A stretch of DNA of 64,000 nt from Methylomusa anaerophila (GCF_003966895.1 NZ_AP018449.1:69424-133423), one strand, 5' to 3'; shown: positions 24,394 through 33,911, counted from the stretch's first letter. Notes: generated by a model not told the origin, from the letters alone. Made by a program: numbers and translations.

Positions 24394-25329
24394 TTATTTG
24401 AATTGTATTTTAGGGTCGATATAAACGTATAGAATATCAAGTAAAAGATTTATGACAATATAGGTTATAGCAACAATAATTATATAGCCCTGAATAACAG
24501 GTAAATCTTTAAGTTTGATACTTTCGACCGCAAATTTTCCTATCCCGTTCCAGGAGAAAATGGTTTCACAGGCAAACTGACCAGCTAACAGCTTGCCAAA
24601 ATCCACGCCTATAAGGGTTATACAGGGAAGAACTGCGTTTTTCAAGCCATGTTTCAGCAAAACGGCATTTTTGCTAAGACCTCTTGCTCTTGCCGCTCTC
24701 ACATAGTCGCAGTTATTTATTTCGATGAGATTATTTCGCAAAATTCTTATATATATAGCTGAGTAATGTGCGCTCAATGTGAATGCCGGCAGCAATATAT
24801 TTTCAAATTTGCTGCCTGAAATAACAGGAACAAGCTTCAACTGAACTGCAAAAATATATAAAAGCATTAAGCCAAGCCAAAAATCAGGTATTGTCGCACC
24901 GATGGTAGACCAAATTCTGAAAAAATGGTCCAGAAACGAATCTTTATAGCGGGCGGAGATGAGGGCTGTCGGTATAGCAATCAAAACAGCAATAAACATG
25001 GCTGCAATGGCCAGTTTAAGGGTTGCGGGGTATCTTGACAGTATCTCGTCTGTGACGGGTTGGCGGGTTTGAAAGGACAGGCCAAAATCAAATTTAACTG
25101 CTTTTATCAACCAGTTCATATATTGAACAGGAAGTGGCTCATTGAGTCCCAATTCTTCCCGCACGGCGGCAATATTCTTTTCGGTAACCTCCAGTCCCTG
25201 ACTGCGTATGGTTATCTCGGCCACATCACCAGCTGACATGTTACTTAAGGCAAAGGCTAGAATTGTTACGATAATAAGCATGGGGATGATTTGAAATAAC
25301 CGTTTTAAAATAAATTTTGTTTTTTTCAT
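24394..25329 (-). CDS. Opp/Dpp-type ABC permease (DppB-like)
   Basis: 311 residues; first gene of the second importer operon. ATG preceded by AAGGCGAG. DppB pattern: ELGLNEPLPVQYMNWL, KFDFGLSFQTRQPV, later coupling loop NNCDYVRAARARGLSK and end DPKIQF. The leader of about 230 nt upstream contains several inverted repeats, described separately. Confidence 0.92.
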   Translation of the reverse strand: MKKTKFILKRLFQIIPMLIIVTILAFALSNMSAGDVAEITIRSQGLEVTEKNIAAVREELGLNEPLPVQYMNWLIKAVKFDFGLSFQTRQPVTDEILSRYPATLKLAIAAMFIAVLIAIPTALISARYKDSFLDHFFRIWSTIGATIPDFWLGLMLLYIFAVQLKLVPVISGSKFENILLPAFTLSAHYSAIYIRILRNNLIEINNCDYVRAARARGLSKNAVLLKHGLKNAVLPCITLIGVDFGKLLAGQFACETIFSWNGIGKFAVESIKLKDLPVIQGYIIIVAITYIVINLLLDILYVYIDPKIQFK

Positions 25330-25568
25330 AGCTTCTCGCCTTTCCTGAAAACAACCCTCTTTCTTACACTACAGGCATAGCTTTTTGCATGTTAAGTCAT
25401 AAAAAAAGAAGATACAAAATAAGATGCACATAATATGTGTATCTATAAATTGGACCTTCATGGTATATTGTTTCATACACAATATAATATAATTATTTTT
25501 TGTTATTGCTGACTGGTAAGTAAATCATCATAAAGACATTATTTCGTATAATGTCATATATCTAGTTG
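25330..25568 (-). promoter_or_regulatory. Leader of the second Opp operon with several inverted repeats
   Basis: About 230 nt of transcribed, non-coding, AT-rich sequence. Seen on it: GACATTAT/ATAATGTC around a 5-nt loop (25535-25555), a TATTG/CAATA repeat near 25475, and AGATGCACATA/TATGTGTATCT (25422-25444; one wobble), followed on the minus strand by TTATTTT and, 13 nt on, a run of seven T's. The first could be an operator just past the start point, the last a leader terminator. None matches a riboswitch class I know. Confidence 0.45.
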
Positions 25569-25598
25569 ATTATATAATTTATTTATATATTTTGTCAA
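25569..25598 (-). promoter_or_regulatory. Sigma-A-type promoter of the second Opp operon
   Basis: TTGACA (25598-25593), 18-bp spacer, TATAAT (25574-25569) on the minus strand: both boxes are perfect consensus. Predicted start near 25562. Confidence 0.7.
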
Positions 25599-25615
25599 TT
25601 ACTATGGATTTTTAT

Positions 25616-25631
25616 GCAAAACTTCCAGCAG
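25616..25631. repeat. GCAAAACTTCCAGCAG direct repeat, copy 1
   Basis: This 16-mer occurs again at 25693-25708, 77 bp away and in the same orientation, and in a one-base variant at 19677-19692. All lie upstream of Opp-type operons and near promoters, which fits repeated regulator binding sites. Confidence 0.55.
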
Positions 25632-25663
25632 TTACCCTGAGTGTACACATTTATACATTAGCC

Positions 25664-25707
25664 TTGTATAACGTACTAGAACTTTGTAAATAGCAAAACT
25701 TCCAGCA
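25664..25707 (-). repeat. Shared upstream element, copy 2
   Basis: Second copy of the 45-bp element found at 19647-19691, here without the MITE insertion. It contains a TTTACA box but a poorer -10 (TACAAG, 16-bp spacer), so its role here may be regulatory and not a promoter. Confidence 0.55.
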
Positions 25708-25843
25708 GATATTTCACGATTTTTTCATGATTTTTCCCATACTATTTAATTACCCAATACCAAAATTATCTAAATCATATTTTTTATAGCATTCCTCCAG
25801 ACATTTTTGCACAAGTCGAGTTACCCTGTTGAGTGACAATTTC

Positions 25844-25872
25844 TTGACAACACATACTTGCTATAGTATCAT
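25844..25872 (+). promoter_or_regulatory. Sigma-A-type promoter upstream of the third Opp operon
   Basis: TTGACA (25844-25849), 17-bp spacer, TATCAT (25867-25872) on the plus strand; start predicted near 25879. Transcription meets a strong terminator at 25972-26019 before reaching the permease gene at 26131. Confidence 0.6.
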
Positions 25873-25971
25873 TTATCGCAACAGGGTTATGAAAACCTTG
25901 AATAATTGCCGGAAATGTAATTCGATAGGAAAGATATGTAAGAATCCGATAAATTTAATTATTTTTAATAG

Positions 25972-26019
25972 AACCACGAAGGTTTTGTTCGCTTGAGAAC
26001 TGTCCTTCGTGGTTTTTTT
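25972..26019 (+). terminator. Strong intrinsic terminator in the third Opp operon leader
   Basis: Perfect 11-bp stem AACCACGAAGG/CCTTCGTGGTT with a 21-nt loop and seven T's. It lies about 95-140 nt downstream of the predicted start and 112 nt before the first gene, so it either ends a small RNA or works as an attenuator. Confidence 0.8.
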
Positions 26020-26130
26020 ATGTTAATAAGATGACGGCGCAGTAAATTCTTTTTTCTTGTTAATAATCTTCATATCATATTGGTTTAATTGCTGTTTGCC
26101 AGTTGATGTTAATGAAAGCGGGGGTGTTGT

Positions 26131-27150
26131 TTGCTCCAAAAAACAATACTTGTTAAACAGATAATAAGAAGAACCTCATGGTTTGCACTTACGATGTTTA
26201 TATTATCCATTGGAGTTTTCTACTTATCCCGACTTGCGCCTGGTGATCCGCTGCAATCATTTTACGGTGATGCAATTGAATCCATGTCCGCGAAGGAGCT
26301 GGACGCGGCAAGAGCACGTCTGGGTTTGGACAGCCCAATATATATTCAATATATCAAATGGATCAGTAACGCATTTCAGGGTGATTTCGGACTCTCACTG
26401 AAATATAAGATACCCGCGATGGACGTCATTTCTCCGTTGATTGGAAACACTTTGATTCTGGGAGGAACAGCCTATATACTTGTTTTTATTCTGGCCACCC
26501 TCCTTGCTTTGTTTTGTGCGATGAACGAAGATACTTTGATTGATCAAGTCATATGTAAGGTGGGAACAGCAGCCTACTACATACCTCCGTTTTGGTTGGG
26601 CGTTGTTTTGGTATTGATTTTTAGTATTAACCTCAACCTGCTGCCAAGCAGTGGAGCCTATAGCATAGGTAAATCAGGCGATATCCTTGATCGAATTCAA
26701 CATATGATCCTGCCCCTAATAGTCATGATACTCAGTCATCTATGGTATTACTCTTACATGATAAGGAACAAGCTTTTGGATGAGGTGCGAAAGGATTATG
26801 TTCTTCTGGCCAAATCCAAGGGCTGCACAAAATCTGAAATCGTATTCAAGCATTGTTTTCGCAATGTGGCACCGACTATCGTCAGCATCATGGCGATTTC
26901 TATTCCGCATGTTCTGAGCGGAACCTATATTGCAGAGTCGGTATTCAATTATCCCGGTATTGGTGCACTTTCAGTTCAAAGCGCGAAATATCACGATTAC
27001 AATTTACTGATGCTAGCTGTGCTGATTACCGGTTTGTTGGTTATTTCCAGCAGTATTATTGCACAATCAATAAATGAAGTAATTGATCCAAGAATGAAAT
27101 TGACGGAGGCGTCTGAATGGCGGGAGAAGGCAGGGAACAGTTCGTCATAG
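26131..27150 (+). CDS. Opp/Dpp-type ABC permease (DppB-like)
   Basis: 339 residues from a TTG at 26131 with GGGGGTG a few bases upstream. DppB hallmarks: FYLSRLAPGDPLQSFYG, ARLGLDSPIYIQYIKW, FQGDFGLSLKYKIP, coupling loop RKDYVLLAKSKGCTKSE and C-terminal EVIDPRMK. First gene of the only plus-strand Opp operon. It overlaps the next permease by 34 bp. Confidence 0.92.
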   Translation: MLQKTILVKQIIRRTSWFALTMFILSIGVFYLSRLAPGDPLQSFYGDAIESMSAKELDAARARLGLDSPIYIQYIKWISNAFQGDFGLSLKYKIPAMDVISPLIGNTLILGGTAYILVFILATLLALFCAMNEDTLIDQVICKVGTAAYYIPPFWLGVVLVLIFSINLNLLPSSGAYSIGKSGDILDRIQHMILPLIVMILSHLWYYSYMIRNKLLDEVRKDYVLLAKSKGCTKSEIVFKHCFRNVAPTIVSIMAISIPHVLSGTYIAESVFNYPGIGALSVQSAKYHDYNLLMLAVLITGLLVISSSIIAQSINEVIDPRMKLTEASEWREKAGNSSS

Positions 27151-28022
27151 TTGGTGTTAATTACAAGACACACACTCCCGAGAGGAAAAATTCATCCTTG
27201 GGGCAGAGGTTGAAGGGTAAGCCGCTGGTTTCTATTGTCATCCTTACCATTATCATTTTGGGATGTGTATTTGCTGATCATGTGCGTAACCATGACCCGA
27301 CCAGCTTCTATCTAAATAACCTGAGTAAAGCACCTGATGCAGAATTCTATTTCGGAACAGACTCGCTGGGACGTGATATTTTTTCCATGATATGGTACGG
27401 CGGAAGGGTTTCAATTATTATCGGACTGCTGAGCATGGTGATCAGTACTGTGATAGGTGTTGTATACGGTTGCATCAGCGGTAACGCCAATTCACAAATT
27501 GATGCTGTCATGATGCGGGTCCCGGAGCTAATAAACAGTATTCCAATATTGTTGCTTGTACTGTTGCTTACCTCGATCATGGGAACACAAAATATTTTTA
27601 AGACATCTTTTGTCATCGGTGTGACAGGTTGGTGCGCCCTGGCAAGAATCGTACGAAGCGAAGTCAGGCAGATACGCAGCAGTGAATACGTGCTTGCTTC
27701 ACGATGCATGGGAGGGAGTTTCCTGCACATAATGAGGAAGCACCTAATACCGAATTTTGTTTCAACAATCATGTTTGTTGTTGTATCAAGTATAAGTTCA
27801 AGCATGTCGATGGAGTCTACTCTGAGTTTTCTAGGTCTGGGACTTCCCGTGGATGTAATTTCATGGGGCAGCATGCTATCGCTTGCTAACAAAGCACTAC
27901 TTTTAAATACCTGGTGGGTGATCATATTCCCGGGCGTATTTTTAGTAATAACCATGGTGTGTATTACCAATATCGCATACTTTTTTCGAAAAGAAACAAA
28001 CAAAGGTGAAAGCATTTTATAA
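27117..28022 (+). CDS. Opp/Dpp-type ABC permease (DppC-like)
   Basis: 301 residues. The ATG at 27117 has GGAGG seven bases upstream, inside the end of the preceding gene. Helix at about 38-58, then FYFGTDSLGRDIFSM, further helices and coupling loop SSEYVLASRCMGGS. DppC family. It precedes the SBP gene by 35 bp. Confidence 0.92.
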   Translation: MAGEGREQFVIVGVNYKTHTPERKNSSLGQRLKGKPLVSIVILTIIILGCVFADHVRNHDPTSFYLNNLSKAPDAEFYFGTDSLGRDIFSMIWYGGRVSIIIGLLSMVISTVIGVVYGCISGNANSQIDAVMMRVPELINSIPILLLVLLLTSIMGTQNIFKTSFVIGVTGWCALARIVRSEVRQIRSSEYVLASRCMGGSFLHIMRKHLIPNFVSTIMFVVVSSISSSMSMESTLSFLGLGLPVDVISWGSMLSLANKALLLNTWWVIIFPGVFLVITMVCITNIAYFFRKETNKGESIL

Positions 28023-28057
28023 GGCAATTCAAAATTTATATAATAAAGGAGGATTTT

Positions 28058-29650
28058 ATGAGTTCCAAGGGAAAAATTACCAGACAATTGACAGCGGTAA
28101 TATGTATTATGGCTGTCAGCCTGAGTCTTATAGGGTGCTCTTTAAGCAGCAGCGGAACTAAAACGACAAAGGTAACCGATTTGTCAAATACGCTGGTATA
28201 TGCAGGCGAAAATATTGATACAATCAACCCTATTCTTAGTGATCATGGAGAGTTATCCAGTATTGTCTTTTCCGGCTTGATGAACTATGATGCCGCCGGC
28301 AAGCCTGTTGTGGACTTGGCGGAAAGCTATACGTATGACGATAGTTCACTTACTTATACCTTTAATCTGAGGAAGGGAGTTTTATGGCATGACGGTAAGC
28401 CCTTTACCGCCGAGGATGTTGTTTTCACTTATAAAAAGTTGACAACAGATAAAACCTTATCTGCAAGTATCCTTAGTCAGTATTTGGATATCGCAAGTGT
28501 TCAAGCAAAGGATGAGAACACGGTTATAATAGTTCTTTCAAAATATAATGCTGCGATGCTTGATTATTTTACTGTTGGTATTTTACCGAAGCATCTGCTT
28601 GAAGGCCAGGACATCACCACGTCCTCATTTAACCAAAAGCCTGTAGGAACTGGCCGTTATAAGTTTGTTGAGTGGGATAAAGCCGGGGGAACCATAACAC
28701 TGGTGAGAAACGAAAAATACTATGGTAAGGTTCCTAATATTGAAAAATTAGTTTACAAGACAGTTGCCGTGGAAAGCACCAAGGCTCTTATGCTCGAATC
28801 AGGCGAAGCAGACCTTGCCTGGCTCAATGCAAACTATGCAAAAAAATTTCGTGGTAAGGCTGGCTATAAAAACTTCGATTTTAAAACAGCTGACTATCGT
28901 GCAGTATCTCCGGATTTCAAATCTGCATTCTGGATTAAAAACAAAGATTCCATTGGAGTTCTTAACTATGCTATAAATAAGGATGCTGTCGTAAAAAGTG
29001 TGCTTAACAGCCAGGGAAGTACCGCATACAGTCCTATCCAACTGAACTCTTTTGGCGGTAATAAGGCTGCTGACATTTACAAATATGATCTAAATAAGTT
29101 TGCAGAAGAGATGAAAAAGCTTGGCTGGATTAAAGGCAGCGACGGCATCTATGAACGCAATGGCGATAAATTCCATTTTAAAATTCAAGTTCGTGATTAT
29201 GAAGAAGAACGAATAGATATAGCCAATATTGTTTCAAAGCAGTTGAAAGATGCAGGCGTTGAAATGGAAATTGCCCTTGTTACGAAGTTTGACTGGAAAG
29301 CTGGATATGACGGCTTCTTGGCCGGTTATGCGGCTGAATTCGATCCGGATGGAACATATCAGCAATTCCTCTCAAGTGGGAGTGCGAATACTATGAAATA
29401 CTCCAATCCGGTAGTCGACGATATACTTACAAAGGCCAGACATACCAAAGATGTTAATGAAAGAAAGGCCCTTTATGGCGAATTTGAGGTTGCATTTGCA
29501 AAGGAACCGGCTTCTATACTGATTGCATTTCTTGACGGTAATTATGTAGGCATTAGCGGCCTAAATGGTCTTGATACGACTAGACTTCTCGGACACCATG
29601 CAGTTGGCGTTATGTGGAATATAGAAAACTGGACACTTTCCAAAAAGTGA
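28058..29650 (+). CDS. Solute-binding lipoprotein, family 5 (peptide/nickel)
   Basis: 530 residues; ATG preceded by AAAGGAGG. Lipoprotein signal with SLSLIGC (Cys about residue 27). SBP_bac_5 segments: DLAESYTYDDSSLTYTFNLR, FTAEDVVFTYKKL, PVGTGRYKFVEWDKAGG. The gene is placed between permeases and ATPases in the operon, unlike the other systems here, where it is at one end. A hairpin follows it. Confidence 0.92.
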   Translation: MSSKGKITRQLTAVICIMAVSLSLIGCSLSSSGTKTTKVTDLSNTLVYAGENIDTINPILSDHGELSSIVFSGLMNYDAAGKPVVDLAESYTYDDSSLTYTFNLRKGVLWHDGKPFTAEDVVFTYKKLTTDKTLSASILSQYLDIASVQAKDENTVIIVLSKYNAAMLDYFTVGILPKHLLEGQDITTSSFNQKPVGTGRYKFVEWDKAGGTITLVRNEKYYGKVPNIEKLVYKTVAVESTKALMLESGEADLAWLNANYAKKFRGKAGYKNFDFKTADYRAVSPDFKSAFWIKNKDSIGVLNYAINKDAVVKSVLNSQGSTAYSPIQLNSFGGNKAADIYKYDLNKFAEEMKKLGWIKGSDGIYERNGDKFHFKIQVRDYEEERIDIANIVSKQLKDAGVEMEIALVTKFDWKAGYDGFLAGYAAEFDPDGTYQQFLSSGSANTMKYSNPVVDDILTKARHTKDVNERKALYGEFEVAFAKEPASILIAFLDGNYVGISGLNGLDTTRLLGHHAVGVMWNIENWTLSKK

Positions 29651-29692
29651 AATCACAAATCAAAATAAATCTGCTAGTAATGTTAAGACATA

Positions 29693-29716
29693 CTGGGTGT
29701 TCTGTCGAGCACCCAG
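29693..29716 (+). terminator. Hairpin after the SBP gene (partial terminator or mRNA stabiliser)
   Basis: CTGGGTG (29693-29699) / CACCCAG (29710-29716), 10-nt loop, with a run of six T's beginning seven bases later. Such hairpins after SBP genes commonly stabilise the SBP message or lower read-through into the ATPase genes. Confidence 0.55.
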
Positions 29717-29750
29717 CATTTACTTTTTTGAAATGGAGGCACTGCAGACT

Positions 29751-30767
29751 ATGCAACCTGTATTGCAACTTGAAAACTTGTCAGTTAGCTTCGATACGCC
29801 GAATGGTGAGGTCGAGGCTGTCAGAGATGTCAGTCTGTCGCTCAATAAAGGCGAAATCTTGGCTGTTGTGGGAGAATCCGGATGTGGTAAAACCGTTTTG
29901 TGTCAATCAATTATGAAACTGTTGCCTAAAACCGCCAAGATAAAGCAAGGACGCATTATTGTTGACGGCAATGATATAACGGATAATAAAGAAAAACAAA
30001 TGCGTTCGCTGCGCGGCAGTGTTTTGTCCATGGTGTTTCAGGATCCCATGACAACGTTGAATCCAACCATTCCGATAGGAAAACAGATTACTGAATCCAT
30101 CCTGAAGCATAACAAGTTCAACAGGGAACAGGCAAAAAAAAGAGCATTGGAGATGTTGGACTCGGTTGGCATTGACAATCCTAACCAAAGGTATTCGCTG
30201 CAGCCGCACTTTTTTTCAGGGGGGATGCGCCAACGATGCATATTGGCAATAGCTCTGGCCTCTAATCCCAAGGTGTTGTTTGCGGACGAAGCCACTACCG
30301 CCCTTGACGTAACAGTTCAAGCTAAAATACTCGATCTTCTTTTGGATATTCGCAACAAGACAGGTATTTCAATTGTCTTTATTACCCATGATCTGGGTGT
30401 TGTTGCCCGTATTGCCGACCGTGTGGCTGTCATGTACGCCGGAAAAATCGTAGAAATCGGCACAGCCGAAGAAATTTTTTATGACCCCCGGCACCCTTAT
30501 GTATGGGGATTGATGTCAGCTTTACCATCACTGGCCAGGGAAGGAGAAAATCTTAACAGCATTCCCGGCACGCCACCAGTTATGGTGGATCCGCCGAAGG
30601 GTGACGCATTTGCTGTAAGAAACGAATTTGCCCTTGCGATTGATTACGAAGAAATGCCGCCCATGTTCCAGATTTCTCCTACACATAGCGCAGCTACATG
30701 GTTGCTTGATGAAAGAGCGCCAAGGATTACACCGCCAATTTTACTACAAAGAAGGACCGTATCATGA
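29751..30767 (+). CDS. Opp/Dpp-type ABC ATPase (OppD-like)
   Basis: 338 residues from the ATG at 29751 (MQPVLQLENLSV), with GGAGG 11 nt upstream; in-frame starts at 29697 (GTG, inside the hairpin) and 29733 are less likely. Walker A GESGCGKT, signature FSGGMRQR, Walker B VLFADEATTA, then HPYVWGLM and the OppD C-terminal domain. The usual Cys-rich tail is absent; the end (APRITPPILLQRRTVS) has no cysteine. Confidence 0.9.
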   Translation: MQPVLQLENLSVSFDTPNGEVEAVRDVSLSLNKGEILAVVGESGCGKTVLCQSIMKLLPKTAKIKQGRIIVDGNDITDNKEKQMRSLRGSVLSMVFQDPMTTLNPTIPIGKQITESILKHNKFNREQAKKRALEMLDSVGIDNPNQRYSLQPHFFSGGMRQRCILAIALASNPKVLFADEATTALDVTVQAKILDLLLDIRNKTGISIVFITHDLGVVARIADRVAVMYAGKIVEIGTAEEIFYDPRHPYVWGLMSALPSLAREGENLNSIPGTPPVMVDPPKGDAFAVRNEFALAIDYEEMPPMFQISPTHSAATWLLDERAPRITPPILLQRRTVS

Positions 30768-31654
30768 ACACACAAAAAATATTAAGTGTCTGTAATTTAA
30801 AACAGCATTTTCATATAAACAAAAACTTAACTATCAAAGCTATTGATGGTATTACTTTTGATGTTAACAAGGGTGAGGTTTTTGGTCTTGTAGGTGAAAC
30901 CGGCTCAGGAAAATCAACTGTTGCGCGTACAATTACGGGAATATATCCACCTACGGGCGGCGAAGTGTATTTTAAGGGCAATATGATATCCCAAAAAATA
31001 ATACGCAAGCAGAATAAAAAAGATATTCACAAAAACATGCAGATTATATTTCAGGATTCATCTGCTGCGCTGAATCCAAGAATGACGGTCGAGCAGATAA
31101 TTGCCGAACCTTTGACGGTTAACCGCATTATGAGGGACAAAAATGAGCTCCGGGACAAATTAGAGTCCTTGCTAAAGGAAGTAGGGCTTGATAATGCATA
31201 TAAAACCAAATATCCTGCCGAGATTTCAGGCGGTCAGCGTCAACGTGTCGCCATTGCAAGATGCTTAAGTATGAATCCTGATTTGATTATTGCCGATGAG
31301 CCTGTTGCATCCCTGGATGTTTCAATTCAGGCGCAAATCATTAACTTATTTCAGCGTTTGCAGCGCGAGCATGGGTTTTCATTTCTCTTTATCGCACATG
31401 ATCTTTCCATCATTAAGTTTATCTGTGACAGGGTTGCCGTAATGCTTCACGGCAAGATTATGGAAATTGCAGCAACAAAAGAATTGTTTAATAATCCGCT
31501 CCACCCATATACACAATCCCTTTTATCAGCAGTTCCGGTACCCGACCCTGTCTATGAAAGGAATAAGAAGCTTTTGGATTTTGATACAAAAAATGCAAAA
31601 ACAGACGGTATCATGGTTGAAGTGGCACCCGGACATTACGTTATGAAGCCTTAA
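30764..31654 (+). CDS. Opp/Dpp-type ABC ATPase (OppF-like)
   Basis: 296 residues. The ATG overlaps the preceding stop by 4 bp. Walker A GETGSGKST, signature ISGGQRQR, Walker B LIIADEPVAS, C-terminal HPYTQSLL followed by a short tail. Last gene of the plus-strand importer operon; it is convergent with the TonB-dependent receptor gene 149 bp further on, and I see no clear terminator between them. Confidence 0.92.
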   Translation: MNTQKILSVCNLKQHFHINKNLTIKAIDGITFDVNKGEVFGLVGETGSGKSTVARTITGIYPPTGGEVYFKGNMISQKIIRKQNKKDIHKNMQIIFQDSSAALNPRMTVEQIIAEPLTVNRIMRDKNELRDKLESLLKEVGLDNAYKTKYPAEISGGQRQRVAIARCLSMNPDLIIADEPVASLDVSIQAQIINLFQRLQREHGFSFLFIAHDLSIIKFICDRVAVMLHGKIMEIAATKELFNNPLHPYTQSLLSAVPVPDPVYERNKKLLDFDTKNAKTDGIMVEVAPGHYVMKP

Positions 31655-31803
31655 AAAAACAGTCAATATTAAGATGCAGCAACTGCCTTTGGTCCTGCGG
31701 CTATTTTCAATACTGTATATAATACTGCGTATTTCTTTACCAGAATCTCAACCGCCGCCCAGCCAGGCTACAGCAAAAAGAAAGCGGCGGCTGATGTTTC
31801 ACG

Positions 31804-33738
31804 CTACATGCGGCGTTCCAGACCGAGATAGAAGTGGCGGGCGGCCATGGGATAAAACCCGATTGGATTCGGAGCCGTCACTCCCCTTACCTCATACGCC
31901 GTGTTGGCAAGATTATAGACTTTGAAACTGGCGATGAGATCAGGACTGATTTTATATTTTGCCGACAAGTCGACTACCCAGTATGAACTTGTTGTAAATG
32001 CCGCCCGGCTTAGTCCGGTCGCGCCTCGCAGCGTAAGTCCGGCATCCCATTTGCCACCGCTGTAATCGGCGCTGAATCGATAACCGTTGGGCTGGTTATT
32101 TTCAGGATCATCAGTATAATTTGCGGCTCCCTGCACTTTCTGTTGGACCTGAACGTAAGCATAACCGGCCGAAATGTTCCATAAAGGGGACAATTGGCGG
32201 GTCAAATCAAGGTTTAAGCCTTGCCGCTTTTGTTTGCTGACATTATCGAACGAATAAGGGACACCGACAACATTAGTGCTGACTCTTACGATAGCATCGT
32301 CCAGGCGACTGCTAAAAATGCTGGCTTGCAATTTGGTATTGCCGGCCAATTTGGTATTCACGCCGATCATAACCGTATCCCCTGTTTCCGGACGCAAATT
32401 CGGGTTGCCTCTTGGCACTCCCGTACTGTAAAGCTGTTCGATATTTGGCGTCCGGAAAACTTGTCCCCAGGAAGCGAAAATATTGGTATCATTGTTAATT
32501 TTTCGGTTTGCAGTAAGACGAACCGTACTTTGCCCGCCAAACAAGTTGTAGTCGTCATGACGCATTCCTGCCGTCAAGGTCCAATCAGCGGGCAAGCGCC
32601 AGCGGTTTTCTAAAAACAGAGCGCTATTCTCGATTTTTTTGTTAAAAATACCGCCCTTGGGAATATCCACATTTACTTGCCGCCAACTGACACCGCCGAC
32701 CAAATCATACCTATCCGTTATTCTCCAGTTATCCTGCCAGTCAGTGCCGGTAGTCCGGCTAGTTACCGACCACTTATCCACTGCGCTGGGGTATCCCTCC
32801 ATATAATTGGGAATCTCACGCAAATCAGAGCTGTAGTAAACCTTGAAGTAACCGTCCGCCCCCGTCCGGTTTTTCCAACGATACGTCAAGTCGGCAGTGT
32901 TATTGCGGTTAACTTCATAAGAGGTAGGGAAATGATACGGATAGCCCGGCGGCGCCAAGAAGTAACCTTTTTTGCTGTTAATGTATTCTAAATATAGCGA
33001 AAGCGATCTCCCCTCGCTTAATTCCTTGTCCAACCTCACACTGATCGCGTCTTCGTCGACGGCACTGTTGGGCATACGCTTGACCTGGCCTGTCCTCGCG
33101 TCTTTGTATTCAAAATGGTCCAGTTCCCGGCGCTCTGCAGTAATAAAATACCCAAAACCGTTTTCGCGTCCTTCGGTTCTCAGGCTGTAATTACGCATAC
33201 CCCAATTGCCGCCCTGCATCTCTAAAGCGGTCTCATTTGCAGTTGCCTTGCGGGTAATGATATTGATGACGCCGCCGGCGGCATCGCTGCCATACAGCGA
33301 CGAGGCCGGACCGCGCACAATTTCAATTCGTTCGATGCTTTTCACACTTGGCAGGAGATTAAGATTAAGTTTCATCTTGCCGCCTCCAAGGTCATTTTCC
33401 TTGTTGATCTTTCGTCCGTCAACCAGCACCAGAACTCGGTCATCACCGTTGATAAATACTGAACTCTGGCTGTAGCCGGCTGAGCCGGAATCAAAAATGC
33501 TAAGTCCTGCCTTTTCTAAAATTTCCGGAACGCGGGTATAGCCGCTCTTTTCAATTTCATCGCGAGTAATCACCTTTACACTTGCAGCTGTTTCCGCCTG
33601 CTTCAACGGAATACGATTGGCGGTCACAACATATTCATCCAGATTATACTCCTGCTCCTGTGCTGCCGCCTCCGCCATGCTCAGTATAAATGCGCTGCCA
33701 ATAAGAGTACACAATATTTTCTTCTGTCGTTTATTCAT
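31804..33738 (-). CDS. TonB-dependent outer-membrane receptor (BtuB/FepA/Cir-like)
   Basis: 644-residue outer-membrane gated channel for metal chelates or corrinoids. Signal peptide (1-27, ending AAAQEQ), TonB-box-like NLDEYVVTANR (about 31-41), plug domain (about 45-165: VRGPASSLYGSDAAGGVINIITRK), then a beta barrel. The last residues are FYLGLERRM; barrels usually end in an aromatic residue, so the final Met is slightly odd. It lies directly downstream of the PKS-NRPS operon in the same direction but behind a strong terminator, so it likely has its own promoter. The ligand is inferred to be the metallophore made by the neighbours. Confidence 0.93.
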   Translation of the reverse strand: MNKRQKKILCTLIGSAFILSMAEAAAQEQEYNLDEYVVTANRIPLKQAETAASVKVITRDEIEKSGYTRVPEILEKAGLSIFDSGSAGYSQSSVFINGDDRVLVLVDGRKINKENDLGGGKMKLNLNLLPSVKSIERIEIVRGPASSLYGSDAAGGVINIITRKATANETALEMQGGNWGMRNYSLRTEGRENGFGYFITAERRELDHFEYKDARTGQVKRMPNSAVDEDAISVRLDKELSEGRSLSLYLEYINSKKGYFLAPPGYPYHFPTSYEVNRNNTADLTYRWKNRTGADGYFKVYYSSDLREIPNYMEGYPSAVDKWSVTSRTTGTDWQDNWRITDRYDLVGGVSWRQVNVDIPKGGIFNKKIENSALFLENRWRLPADWTLTAGMRHDDYNLFGGQSTVRLTANRKINNDTNIFASWGQVFRTPNIEQLYSTGVPRGNPNLRPETGDTVMIGVNTKLAGNTKLQASIFSSRLDDAIVRVSTNVVGVPYSFDNVSKQKRQGLNLDLTRQLSPLWNISAGYAYVQVQQKVQGAANYTDDPENNQPNGYRFSADYSGGKWDAGLTLRGATGLSRAAFTTSSYWVVDLSAKYKISPDLIASFKVYNLANTAYEVRGVTAPNPIGFYPMAARHFYLGLERRM

Positions 33739-33911
33739 ATAAATTCCCCCTCAAAGTCCAATAATTTTTGTGGTAACTGCTCCGTAGCGAAGAATTAAGT
33801 ACATTTCATTTAAGCTCCAGCTCCATGTTGCCTTAGTACAAGTGTGATTATGCGATCATTCGAGTGCTTATTTTCACCTATTATCTATCACTTATTATCC
33901 TCCTCTCAATC
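33739..33911 (-). promoter_or_regulatory. Leader/promoter region of the TonB-dependent receptor
   Basis: About 170 bp with no gene. No good -35/-10 pair is visible, which fits an activator-dependent promoter. A near-tandem GATAATAAGTGATAGATAAT (33895-33876 on the minus strand) resembles AT-rich regulator sites. The 15-mer TTTGATTGAGAGGAG here also occurs just before the methyltransferase start at 19.6 kb. Confidence 0.35.
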
